From: Haematococcus lacustris
Taxonomy: Eukaryota; Chlorophyta; Chlorophyceae; Chlamydomonadales; Haematococcaceae
Length of the DNA stretch: 64,000 bases
Direction: 5' to 3'
Assembly: GCA_030144725.1 (NCBI GenBank)
Contig: JASKMD010000013.1
Location: 3,124,322-3,188,321, forward strand
The first letter of the stretch is position 1; every line of letters starts with the position of its first letter. Position numbers and translations under genes: made by a program. Under the pieces are notes generated by a model. The model ran no database searches. It had not been told where the DNA came from and worked only from the letters and a program-made list of their open reading frames with translations. Shown here in pieces: positions 11,097 through 24,400 of this stretch.

Positions 11097-12268
11097 ACTG
11101 CTCGGCTGCTGCGGGCTGGGGCTGGGGCTGGAACCTGGGGCGGTGCTGCTGCGTCGAAGACTGGGTTGTCCGTGGAGCTGTACGGTCCGTTAAGCTCCAA
11201 CGGTGTGCCCAGTACAGGCGGCTGAGTAATGGCAGCCACCTCGCGCAAGCACGAATGCGGATGTAAGCGCTAATGCACTGGGCGAACGTGTTGAAGAAAC
11301 ACGCACCGCAGAGCTACGGTTGGCTGCAGCCTGAACACCCCGGAGTGCCCAGGACTGCAGCCGAAGTGAAGATGCTGACGCCCAGACGTCCGTCTGTCGA
11401 CAGCTGAAGGCAATTGATAACCTTCCTCCGGGGAAAAGAGCTTAGAAGAAATGTAAGATAGCAAACGGAATGAGTAAGGACGCCTCGACTAGCAGCAAGC
11501 AAGGCAAAGCTGATACCCGTCACCAGTATGGTGCCGGCCTTCAGATGCCGATGGCAGTGAGCTGAGAATACCTCCAGACTTGGGTGCCCGTGATTACATC
11601 GGACAGCTGGTAAGGTCTTCTAAGCTGCCGCCGCAGCATCCCAATCCACTACAAATACCCAATCCCCATGCAACCATGTCAGAACTGTTATGCAAGTCGC
11701 AGGATACACACACCAATCCATCCACAGAAGCTAGGTCACATCAACCATCAACCACCCATCACCATCTACCGTGATACAACCACCTGTCATGCTTGCATGG
11801 CTAGCCCATGTCACGCAAACCGCACAGTCACGCCCATGGTTGTGACAGGCTGCCGACTTCCCTCCCACCACCACTGTGGGCCAGGGCTGCATCAAGGCCG
11901 TGGTTGGGAGTGCATAGCAGCTGGCAGTGCTGGTGATGGTGTTGGTGGTGATGATGCAGCTGACAGCCCAACTTGCCACTGCCACTGCCCCTCCTTGGCC
12001 TCTGGCTCCTGTACCTAGCCCGGCACCTGGTCAGCAGCTCAGGGGCACCTGACACTAGTTCCACACACATTACGCCTCATGCCGAGCCCGTGTCTAATCA
12101 GGCATCATGCAGCCTGAGCCTGATCAGGATCCACCAGGCCCGAGCTGACTCCAGCTCATCATGACGCCAGGGCTAGGCACCTTAACTCCCAGCCCTCTGC
12201 GCCTGATGTCCAGCCAGGAGGTCACTCCTGGCACCCCTTCAGCTGCAGCCGGGTCAAAACCCAGCCAT
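11097..12268. other. Intergenic, 3' flank of the organellar DNA polymerase gene
   Basis: No exon recognised. The right end must hold the 3' UTR of the minus-strand polymerase gene that stops at 12269. Confidence 0.4.
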
Positions 12269-15200
12269 CTACTTGGCTTCGTACCAGGTCAGGGCGCTGT
12301 CACAGTCCACTGCCAGCTCCACCAGCAGGGGCCGGGGCACAGGAGTGGGGTCTTGTGGCTTGGGGGCTGGGTTCGCCCAGGGGTTGGCCATGTGCTTCAC
12401 CACCATGTCCTGGGCAGCAGCAGCGTTCTCAGCCGGTCCCTCCAGGATCACTTCATCATGCACCTGCAGGCAGGCAGGCAGACAGGGATGGTGTGGAGTG
12501 GTTGTGTGGTGCGGGTGGGGTGGGGGTTTCCCGGTGGCATAGGAGGTCTTGGAGGGCAGGAGCAAGTGAGTAGTGGTGCAGGCGGGCAGGCAGGCAATTG
12601 CCCAGGCCTCCAGTTGTGCAAGCTTAGGCCAGGGCAGACAAGGTCTAGGGGGGTGTGAGGGCGAGGAGGGGCTCAGGCACGGCACCGGGTAGGGATGCGC
12701 ACCTGCATGAGCAGTGTGTAGCCCAGCTGCTTCAGGTAGGGGCACTTGGCGATGGCCACCATGGCTGAGGAGGCCACGTCAGCAGCGGAACCCTGCGGGC
12801 ATGAGGGGTCAGGGTCAGGCCAGTGTGTCTGGGGCAGTGCACTCACTGAGGCCACTGCCATGTCATGAGGTGTGAGGTGTGGTGTGAAGAGTGAGGTGTG
12901 GTGTGAGGTGTGGTGTGAAGTGAGCCGCAGCCTGTGTGTTGGCTCAAGGGGAAGGGGTGCGGGGTGCCGGGGGAGGGTGTCAGGGGCAGTGACGCAGGGC
13001 AGTGGCACAGGGCAGTGGAAGGTCACACCTGGATGGGTGTGTTGATGGCTGCGCGCTCAGCATGGCCTGCCTTGCGGAAGTCGCGCGTCCTGAAAAGGCA
13101 ACAGTGGGCCAGGCAGGGCACAGGGCAGGGATGGCAGGCTGTCCATTGCATGTTGCGGTTCTGTTGCACGCGGCACTGCAGCCTAGCTGGGATAACCAGC
13201 AAGCAGCAGGAGGATGCAGAGCGTGGGGCAGGCAGGGCACAGGACCATCCAGGCAGCGCTGGTGACCGAGCACGCACAACTAGTACAACTGGTACACAAC
13301 TAGTACACGAGCTGCCAGCACTGCAGCCTAGCTGGGACGAGCAGGCAGCACTGCAGCCAGACTTGACCTCCTGCCTCCCTTAACTTGCCTCATGTTGCCC
13401 CAGCCCCCCTCCTGCCGCCCCTAATGTGCCTGATCTGCCCCTTGGAGCCCTGCCCCTCCTCCTCCTCCTCCACCACCTCCCGCCCCACCCACGTGATGTC
13501 AGGCAACGGGCGGGAGCGGCCCAGCAGCGTGAACACCTCAGCCCGTCTGTGCCACGACCGGCGCTGGCTCTCTAGCGTGTACTTGTCCTTGCCCAGCTCC
13601 TTGGCTTTCTCCTTGGTGGCCTTCTGCCACTTGAGCACCTCAGCTCTATCGCCATACCACCTGAGGCAGGGAAGCGGGGAGAACTAGGCATCAGCAGTAG
13701 GACTGTGTTTTGACTATGGTTTGAACTATGTTTTGACTATGGTTTGGGCAGCAGGTGTCGAGAAGTCAAGTGTGCAGTAGAGGGTAGAGGGTGCAGGCAG
13801 GCATGCTGCTGGCTTGCGATAGGGCGGTGGTGGTGACAGCAGCAAGAGGAGACCTGAGAGGTAGGGTAAGGGCAAGAAAAGGTGAGGTAAGGTGAGGCAA
13901 GGTCAGGAGGTATGAGGGTAAAGAGTCCCTCTTGCTTAGCCTTGCTCAGCCAAGGGAGGACATGACAGTGGTGATGATAGTGGAACGGGCGATGATGTGG
14001 TAGGCGGTGCATAGTAATCACATGATGGCAGATGGCCAACATGGGCAAGCATGTTGCTGTCAGTCCTGGCCTGCCCATCCTGACCCACTTGGCAACGGTT
14101 GCCTCAGCCTCCTGCAGCGAGGTGCCAAAGTCCTTGGCCAGGCCGTGGGCAGTCTTGCCGTATGCGATGGAGAAGTTCAGGATCTTTGCCTTGCGTCGCT
14201 CGCTGGCAAACCTGAGGTGGATGGGTGGATGGGTGAAGGGGTGGCAGGGAAGCCTAGTCAAGCCACACCTAATCAGGTCACGCTAATCATCAGCTCACAC
14301 ATCAGCTCACACAGGCTGGGCTGGATCACTGGGTGCCAGGCCAACATGCTTCATATAATGCCACCCAGCAACCTCATCAGCTCACACATCATCACACACA
14401 TCATAATGTCACACAAGCGGGGCCAGGGTGGTAGGGAAGGTAACGGCTGTTTGGCTACAAGAGGCTAAGCAAGGCTGCAGGGGCCTGTTAAAGGGCCCGA
14501 CTGCTCATAGCCTGCTAGCCCAGCCCGAGTCCAGCCTCACTTGTCTTTGAGCAGCACAGCATCGGGCGGGGCGCCCTCATCTCCCTTCTCCAGGAACACC
14601 TCCTCTGCAGGCAAACGCAGCCCACAGCAGGACTCACACACAGTGGTGTCAGGAAGGGCACAGACACTTCAGCTGCCTTATTGACCCCCAGCAACAAGCC
14701 GAGGGGACATGGCCACAGGGCCATGGCAGGGGGATGGCCACAGGGAGGGAGCTCTACAGAGTGAGTTACACAGTTGATAAGCCACAGTTCTAAGCCTCAC
14801 AGTTACACAGTTCATACACAGGTTGCCCAACAAAATTGGTGTAACACGCATCACTGTAACCAGGGAGAGTAGTAGCTCACTGTTTTTGATAGCTTCCTTG
14901 ATGTGGTCGTACATGCCCAGCGCTGTGCGAGAGTGAAAGTCACCGCCCTTTTCAAATGCCTCCAACATGGACCTGCAGGCAGCCCACTGCAGTAGGGTGA
15001 GGCAAGGGAGCAGCTGGTCAGGCCAGGTCAGGGCGAGCCAGGCCAAAGCAGACCCAACCAGGCCAGGCCAGGATGTATCAGGCCAGGCCAGGCACAATCA
15101 GGTCAGGGCAGGCCGGGGCTGACCAGCACTGTGCAAGTTGACGATGAGGGTAGTGCAAGGCCAGGGCAGGGTTGTGAGGCCAGGCAGCCAGGGCTACTGA

Positions 15201-15347
15201 CTTGCAGTCAGCGATGTGGGCCAGGATGCGCAGCTCCAGCTGGCCATAGTCCGCCACAACCAACACATTTCCTGGCGCAGCGCCAAATGCTTTGCGCACC
15301 TGGGCAGGCAGGCGGGCAGGGGGCGGGCAGGCTGGTGGTCGAGTGGG

Positions 15348-15443
<96 letters not shown>

Positions 15444-18400
15444 CACACAGGCAGGGAGGTGGGCAGGCAGGCAGGGAGGTAGGCAGGCAAGCAGGCAAGC
15501 AACTCCTGAATACATCACCTACAAACCACCAGCCCAACCGCCTAGCATTGTCTCCAGCACTCCGTTCTCATGCACTGCATGCTGCCTGGCCACCTCCACC
15601 GCTGCCATGCCCCATTAACCTTGTAGCGGTCCTTCTCCAGTGCTGGCTGGTTCTGCAAGTTGGGACGCCGGGCTGACAAGCGGCCCGTTTCTGTGTTCAG
15701 GTTCAGGGAGCTGTGGATGCGCCAGCCAACGATCTTTGGCGTGCTGGAGGGCTGGCTCAGAGCTGCAGCAGGAGGTGCTGGGGGTGCTGCTGCTGCTGCC
15801 TCCAAAGCTTCAAGGCCAGAGATGCTCCCAGGACTACCGCTCTCCATTGAGCAAGACATGGCTTCAGCCTCAGCCAGGGCCCCGGGTTCTGTTTGGAGGT
15901 CTGTGTCAGGGCCAGCACTGCTCCGTGCCCCCTCCCCAGCCTCCACTTGCGATGGGTCAGCAGTGTCAGCACTTGCAAGTGGCAGCTCGCCTGCCTTGGC
16001 ATCTGCACACATAACAAACATGCAGGCCTTTGTATGAGCTTTCTAGAGCTAGTTCAGTGAAGATCGACCAAGTCGTCCACTGCAAGTAAGTGTGGTTGCA
16101 CAGGTAAGCCTGCTGCTGCCGAAGAAACACTGCCCTAACCCGCCCCACCTTCTGCGCGGCTTTCTTTCTGCGGGCCGGCGTCGGCGGGGGCGTCAGAAGC
16201 CGATGCCGGCGTTGGTGCAGCACCGGACACGGTGACCTGTTGATGTGGCCGCTTCAGCTCGTGCTCATAGACAGGCGTACTGATGTCGTCGCTTTGCAGC
16301 GGGCGGATGAAGCCCGTGAGCAGCTTGTCAATTGCTGAGATCTCACACAACGCCTCCACGGCCTGACAGGCAAGCAAGGCCTGCTGCCGCGCTAGAAGCT
16401 CCGCGATCTTATCTGACTTGCCCACGCTTTGGTAGTACGCAAAGTCGCCCGCGGCGAGGATGGGGAACAGCTTGCCGAAGCCCTTGCCCTGCATGCAGTA
16501 TGGAGCGGAGTTAATGGGTAGGCCCTGCACAATACTTGCGACCCCGCTTCTGCAAGGCGTCGGGACATGAACGACATGGCATTCCTCACGAACCTGGCTG
16601 AAGTCTTTGAAGCGCGCGATGTTCCCGTCCATTTCCTCCTGTTTCTTCGCCGCTGCTGCGGCTGACTCTACAGCTTTCTCATCTTCCACATCACACTCCA
16701 ACGAAGCGTCCGCCCCGCAGGAGCTGCGGCGCGGCGAGCTGGGCAACCGGTCGAACAGGTCTTGCCCCTCCCCGTATGACTCCTCGCGCATGGCAGCCAT
16801 CAAGTCGTCTTCCTCATGGATGGCGTGGTGGTCGGGCTCGACGGCCGGCAGCCGTGTCTCGACCGCTCGCTCAAACTCCGCTCGCTCCTCAGGCTCAAGG
16901 GCGTCCACCTCTGCCTGAAGAGCTTGTAACCCCGTGCTGGCTGCGCCGGCTTTGCCAGCCAGACCCCTGCATCGACAAAGACCGGCACGACACAGCATCG
17001 TGCTAGTGCTATCCGCACGATCGACAAAGATCGGCATGACGAGGCATTGCGCGAGTGCGATCCACACGGGCGACACAGCCCGCCACACGGCAAGGTTAGC
17101 ACCCATCATCATTAAAAAGCTGGGTTTTTTTGGCAGTGTAACGAGTGTAATGAGCGTAACTGCCTCACTCCTCAGCCACCTGAGTCTGGCTCCACCATTG
17201 CCCGGCCCAGCCCCTTACTTGAGAACAGGGATGCCCACTGCAGCAGCCTTGGAGGCGGTCATGACCTCTGGCACCAACTGAGGCGCCCCGGCCCTGTAGA
17301 TGCCCTGCAGCCACAGGGTGGTGTCCCATCATCACACGGGCCAGTGTGACCGTGCTGTGTGAGGAGGGGGAGGGGCACACTCAGCCCAGGAGACAGGGCC
17401 TGATGGCAGCAGGCACAGGCCCTGGCCCAGGCAATCCACGGACCGCAGTGTGACACTGGAACTACAGGGGAGTGGTCACACCTGCAGGATAGTGCTGATG
17501 TTCTTGATGGGTCTGGGGGCAAACGCATCACCCAGCTTGGCGCGGGCCTTGGCTGCAGAGCCCCAGTCCACCAGCTGCTGCTGGTACGCTGCCAGCTGCT
17601 GGTCATAGTCAGGGTTGATCATCTGCAGCACAGCCAAATACAAGCACAGCAGGCAATGGGTGTCCAGGAGTGTGATGGGGAGAGGAAGTGTGACCACGGG
17701 TGATACTTCTAACACCATGCTGATGGACACTCCTCAGCCCTGGCCTTCAACCCTACTACCCTTCCCCTGTGAACCCTGCCAGTCATTGCGGAAACGGAAG
17801 GAGGAAAGGCGGTCACGACCCAGCTTTCACAGGCCAGAGCCGCACCTTAAACACCCTTTCTCCTGGTGCCAGGGGCGGTGGCTCGACCTTGGCTGCCTTG
17901 GCCTTTTCGCCCTTCTTCCCTGCCGGCTGCACTCCACTGCCCTCCCCCTCCCCGCCACTGTCCCCATTGACCACCCCCCGGCTGTCGCTGGCCTGCTCGG
18001 TCACTGCCTGATCCCCTGAGCTGCTGCCAGGCGCCATGTCAATGGCTGAGTAGAGGGAGGCAAGGGAGGTGGAGGAGGCTTGAGAATCAGGGGCGGGGGA
18101 GGAGGCAAAGGGCTCGGGTGTGGACCTAGAGGGTGGCTTGGCAACGTTGCCTGGGTGGTTTGGGAACAGCAGCTGCCGAATCTGCGCAGAGGATGGGCAA
18201 AGGCATGGCACGCCAGCATAAGGGCAGGGAGTCCAGAGGGACAGGGGTGGGGAGGGAGGGGCTAAAGGGCTAAGCTGCATGGAAGGGGTGAGGCAAGAAC
18301 GGGGCAGGGGTGGATTATGCATGGCAGCTCCACGACCTCAATGGTTGTCATGTTCAACATATGCATGCATGAGTTAAGACTCAGATTGACACGGCCCAGG

Positions 18401-21400
18401 TACAAACCCTGTTTATACAAGTTTATGACTCTACCTTAGATTAGGAGCCATGGCTCTGCTGAACAACTCAGCAGAATAAACGCAACATGTCTGATCAATT
18501 GCTTCATAGTGCAATGCACGCTTGTGCAGTTTGCAAACCGAACAACGTAGAGCAAACTTTAGTATATGGCATGTCATAGCGAACACTACATGTAATGAGC
18601 TGAGAACGAGTCTGAGACGATGCGGTCAAGTCAAGAAAATGCGCTTATACACACCGAGGGCCAGGTGTGTATGCCCACGGAGACGAGGATAAGTCCTTTA
18701 GATTCGCGCAATACGCTAGGTAAAGGCGGTAATCTGGTTGTCTGGATGCTCGTTGTTTCCATGCCAGCCATGAACATACATCCCAGCCTAGCATCTTGTC
18801 AACTCGCATTGACGAGGTGCAAGCTAGCTGTGCGTCGCAGTTGGATGGCGCAATTGCATATACTTGACCCTGTCTTTTGCTTACATCTCAGATATTCAGA
18901 GCTCAGGAAAAGCTGGCACAGCTGAAGCGGTGGATGTACCACCACCATCGCCACCACCACCAGATTGCATGTAGTCCTTGCTGCCATTCATTGAACAAGG
19001 GGTTGCCACCCCGCTCACCTGCGCCCCGCTACCGGCATTGACGTGTTGGAAGCCTCTGTCCTGCCTGCCCGTCACTGCCTCCAGCCGTGCCTGCACCCAC
19101 TGCTTGAACACAGCCTCCTTCTCCTCCTGATGCTTCTCTGCCTCAACCTGCACCCACACAACCAGGACGCACCTAACTGGTCCAGCTGCTGCACCTGTGA
19201 GGGTGAAGGTGAGGGTGGCAATCACATGACCATGACGCACAGCATAGGCCTTGCTGCGGCGGCTGACCCCTGACCTGCTCACACGCCTACATCTCCACAA
19301 GCCCAGCACAAGCTTCAAAGGTCACACAGCAGGAGGCACTGACGCCTGGGAGTCTGCCAAGGGTGTTGCCCTCATGATGACTGCGTCATGATAGCTGCTG
19401 GACCTTCAGGGTCAGGGTCAGGGTCAGGGTCGACGGGAAGTGCAGCCTCCTTCTCCACAAGTCGCACAGCAGGAGGCGCGACATGCGCCCCACTGAGGAG
19501 GCACTAGCCCTACACTGCCCTGACTGGCTCTCAACACCACAGCCCCAGGCCCCTTGGGCTAGTGTGGCAGCGCTACGAACCAGAGCGCAAAGAGCCTTGC
19601 TTAGTGTATTGAAAACCAGCAGCAGCAGGTGCCTGCCCTGCTGTTACAATCACAGGTCAGTTGAGACAGTAGCAGCTGACACAAGCTGCAGGGCTGGAAT
19701 GCCTGTAGGGCTGGAACGCTTGGCACCATCTTGCATTGGTCTCATCATCTACTTGGCTGGCACCACTGCTAGTCATAGGCTGGCCTATGACTACCTCCCT
19801 GCTGAGACACATGGCTGGTGTGTGTGTGTCTGTGTGGTCAGCTTTACAACAGCAGCCGGTGCCGGTGCCCGAGCCGCAGGTCAGTTTAAACAGTTGCTGA
19901 CATAATGCCTGCAGGGCTGACTTGGCTGGCATTGTGTGTGGGAGGATGACAAAGGGGGGCTGCCCAAGGTGTTGCCGTGAGGGTGAGGGTGAGGGAGGGG
20001 GAGGGGATGCTTGATTGGATACTTGATTGGATATTTGGTTGTCACTGTGTGTGTGGGAGGGTGTGCAGCCGCACCTCTGCCAGCCTCAGGTGCTCGCGAT
20101 CAATCCACATGCCTGCCTGCTCCATGTCTGTCAGCACCCGCCCAAAATTCACCCAGTGGGCGCGGTACATCTCATACATTGTGTCGTTGGTAAACAGCCT
20201 GTTCAGGCAACAGGGCAGGCAAGCATGGCCAGTGAGGGAGTAGGGCGCATGGCTAAGCATGTCGATGGCGGCAGTACACCTAAAACCTTCATGGCAATCA
20301 CCAAGGGGCATGCATGCAGACATGACCATGCGCACCCTCCCCATGAGATGATTGACATTCTGGGTGCCAGGTGTTGCATTGCATTGCCTAGTGTAGCCAT
20401 CAGTGTGACACACAATAATGATATATATGACCACTTAGAAACTCATAGATACCATGTCAGCCCCCATGCAGGACCACTCACGGGGGGATGGCTTGAGGTT
20501 GCAGCGCCACCCGCTTCTCTTTCACCGACCCCTTTTTTCTCCCACCCACAGCCTGCTTGTACCCCACTCTGCTGTAAAAGTTGTCCTCGCCACTCGCAGC
20601 TAGGGCGGCAGCAAATGAGGAATCGGGAGTGAGGTGGAGGTTGTTTGTGGCAGCGGGGCCTAGGCCAGCAGCAGCCTCCGGGTGAAGTGCCAGGGTGAGG
20701 GAGGCAGGGGAGGTGGTTGGAGGGGAGCCTGACAAGCCTGATGTTGGGTTTGGGCTGTGAGAGGTGGTTGCAGCAGGGACAGGGCTCTGGCTGGTGGGGG
20801 GAGGGGGAGGGGGAGCAGGAGGGTCTGTGAAGAACTTGGGACGCCGCCACTCACGGTTCTTCAGGCACCTGCAGCCATGCAGCCATGCAGCCATGCAACC
20901 CGTGCTAGCCAAGCAAGCCATGCTAGCCAAGCAAGGCATGCAAGCCATCATTTACATGCCTTGGTGCCACAGCACTAGACGTACTGCAGCCTATGGCCCG
21001 ATGCGAACAAGTGCATCCCAGTAGAGGGTGTAGATAGACCCAGACAAAGCTGGTCGAAAGCCACTGTCAAGCACACTGATGTTCCCACCTCGGCATTTGC
21101 ATCGATGTAACCACCACCCCAACAACCTCAACTGCCCTTTCGCAACTCTTGTCTCACCCAACCACTACCTTATCGCACACTAGGGCGTGTCGACCTGGTC
21201 TAATAAGGCACCCTCTGTAGTACTTCCTGTAGCTGCAAGTGACCTTTGCACCAACCGTGTACATAACCGACACAAGCAACTCAACCAACACAGTCCAACC
21301 ACCTGTACAATGCCTCCCGTAACTCCCAGGTGGCCTTGGCGTCCTTGGCGCTGTAGTCTGCCCAGGAGTAGCGGTACTTGAGGTCAGAGTGCAGCTCATG

Positions 21401-24400
21401 CACCTCAGGCGCGGTCAGCTGCAGCCGGGCAGCCAGGCAATTGGGGGTGCTTAGGGGCAGATACACAGCTCCCAATTGGCTAGGCAGGGCAGGGCAGGGC
21501 AGGGCAGGGCAGGGCACTATGACACTACAAGCTCCACAAGACAGTGCAAGGCACCTCACCCTATTCCCACCCATTCAAATCTCACACTCATCTACACTTC
21601 TTTTTCATCCTTGCTTTCTACCACCTTCTTACACTGCCCGCCTGCCCCTGGTAACTCTTTGACAAGGATCCGAGTGTTCGGCAGCAGTGGCAGGCAAGCA
21701 GTTAGGCTCACCACTTTGCCGATGGTGCCGTCTTGGCGCGTGTTGAAGCTGCCAAACAGTGTCTTGTAGGAGAACTTGGCGGTGGCGGCGATGTCGCTGA
21801 TGCCCAGCAGGGGCAGGCCGCTGCGACTGCTGCGCCTCCACTCGTTCACCACCTCCATGACCTCGGTCATGATCTGCAAGGGGGTGTGTGAAGGGGTGTG
21901 TGAAGGGGTGGGAGTGTGGAATAAGGGAGTGGAGGGGTAAGGGCGGCAGCGGGACAGGGTAGGTGGGGTGAGGCTGAGGGCTGTGGCAGGAGGGTAGGGG
22001 GGCCTGGCACTGGCCTGGCACTGGCTGTCTGGTTCTGACCCCTCAGCTCTGGTCTTGCCACAGCTGCCCTGCCTGACCTGGCGGTCTGGAGGGTGTGGAG
22101 GGGTGTGGAGTAAGGGAGTAGAGGGTTAAGGGCGGACAGGGTGAGCGGGGTGAGGCAAAGGGCAGGGTGAGCGGGGTGAAGCTAAGGGCTGTGGCAGGAG
22201 GGGAGGGGAGCCTTGCGTTAGGACATCCGGTTCTGACCCCTAAGCCTGAGGGGTGGGCCAGGGATGCAGCAGCTGCCCTGCCTGACCTGGCGGTCTTCAG
22301 TTAGGCTGTCCAGGCCATAGCCCTTGCGCCCACTGCAGGCAGAGGGAGGAATAGTCAAGACGGATGATGGTGGGCGAGTGGGAAGGAGGGGCATGGGATG
22401 CATGTGCTGCCAGGTGCAGTGGCACAACCCTGAGTGCATGCTGACTCTTGGGGAGGGCTGGTAGCAGGAACGAGGCATGGGATGGTTTGCAGAAAACGCA
22501 GATAAAAAAGGTGTGAGAGTGGGAGGGGTAGGAAAAAGTGGGTTTGAACTAAGGTGTGCACGAAGACCAGCAGCAGCGGTGGGGAGTAGTTGGGGTAAGG
22601 TTCGACAGGTGTATGGCCCTTCAGCGTCTGTGGCACAGGGGAGGATGCAGCGACAGAGTCCATGGGATGAAAGCAGTAGAGCAGGTGGGGTGGGGTGGGG
22701 TGGGGTGGGGTGGGGTGGGGTGGGGTGGGGTGGGGTGGGGGCCTGAGCAGTTCACCTGCGGGAGGCATCATAGAGGCGAGCCATGTGCATGGTGTCCGCT
22801 TCAAAGCCCTTGCACTCTATGCCCAGGTTGCCCAGCACATGACGGTCGAAGCTGTAGTTGTGCCACACCTGCAGCAACGGAAGCGGCAGCGGCAGCGGCA
22901 TCATCAGCAGCAGCAGCAGCATTGATCAGGCAGCAGCATTGATCAGGCAGCAGCAGGGGCAGCAGTGCCAGCACAGGCCATGGTACAGCCCAAGGAAGGT
23001 AGCAGCATGGCAGCAGAGCAGCAGGGGCGCCTAAGGTCAGGAGCAGCTGGAGCACAGGGCATCTGGGGGTCCCTGCCTGGCCGGCAGTCACCACCAGACA
23101 CTGGCCCTAGGGGGGGGTGGGGCAAGCAGGGGAGGCCAGGCAGGCTACGTCACGCACCATCACCACCAGCGCACCATCACCATCACCAACATCACCACCA
23201 GCGCACCAACACCACCAGCGCACCAACACCACCATCACCACCAGCGTCCTCGCAAACAGCGTGTGCTAGCGACGGCAGTGCATGTTCTTGAAAAAGGAGT
23301 CGAGTAGGGAGGGGCCGGCAGGGAGGGGGCAATGTGTGATGGTTGATTCAGCTCAGGCAGCTCAGGCAGCACACATACATCAGGCTAGGCCCCTGCCAGG
23401 CCCCAGGCCCCTGCCCAAGCCCCTGCTGCTGCCTTGCCTTGGGGATGGAGTCGTCCTCAAAGAAAGCCTTAAAGGCAGCAATCTTGGGGTGGTGGGTTTT
23501 CAGCTTATACTGCAACACAACACCACAAGCAGATGAACACACAGCGCTAACCTGGCTCCTACTGCTGAACCCCCACCACGCCTCTTCACACCCATACCCT
23601 GCTGCACCCAGCCGCCCCTACCTGCCACCCCCTGCTGCCTCCCCCACCCCCACCCCCCACCCCACGACCCCTGTTGCCTCCCCCACCCCCACCCCCCCAC
23701 CCCACAACCCCTGTTGCCCCCCCCGCCTCACCCTCCTGCCCTCCTTGACAGGCTCTGGTGGCCTGCTGACATCGCCCCCTGGGTGCTCCAGCTCCACCTC
23801 GTCCCACACATCCACCCACAGCCGGTCCTGAGGCACCCCAGGTCGGCCGGCCAGGGCGGGCAGGGCCTCACGGAAGTCCACATCTGGGCCGCAGTAAATG
23901 GAGAAGCAGTTGACCACGCCATGGCCCACCTGAAGGGCCAAGGGCGGCGTGGTGTGGTGTGGTGTGGGGTGGTGAGGGGGGCGGAGGAGGTGGGGAGGGG
24001 TGGGGGGCTGGGTGGGGGGTGGGGGCGGGTGGGGTGAGAAGGAGAGAGTTGTGGGGGCGGCAGCAGCTAGGGGGCGGCATAGGCTAAAGTGTCACCTGAA
24101 GTGCCAAGGGTGGGGTGGGGTGTGGTGGGGGGCGAAGGAGGCGGCGAGGCGAGAAATGGGTGTGAGGAGAACAGGAGAGGTGGGGGGTGGGGAGGTGGAG
24201 GGTGGGGTGTGGGGGAGGGGGAGGGGGGCGGCAGAGGTTGTATTGAGCTCGGGCCAGGGAGGTGTCAGGGCAGGAGGCTGTATGGCAGCACTGGGCGCCC
24301 CCTCCCCACCGCCCCCTCTGCACCACCCCCTCCCCCTCCCCACCGCCCCCTCCGCACCACCCCCTCCCCCTCCCCACCGCCCCCTCCGCACCACCCCCTC

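Noticed and set aside
10327..11248. ORFs that run through N characters
   Set aside because: Open only because N codons are translated as X; nothing recognisable in the real bases.
15078..15676. GRQAGRQAG and LPACLPAC ORFs
   Set aside because: Frames of the (CAGG)n tract in a polymerase intron.
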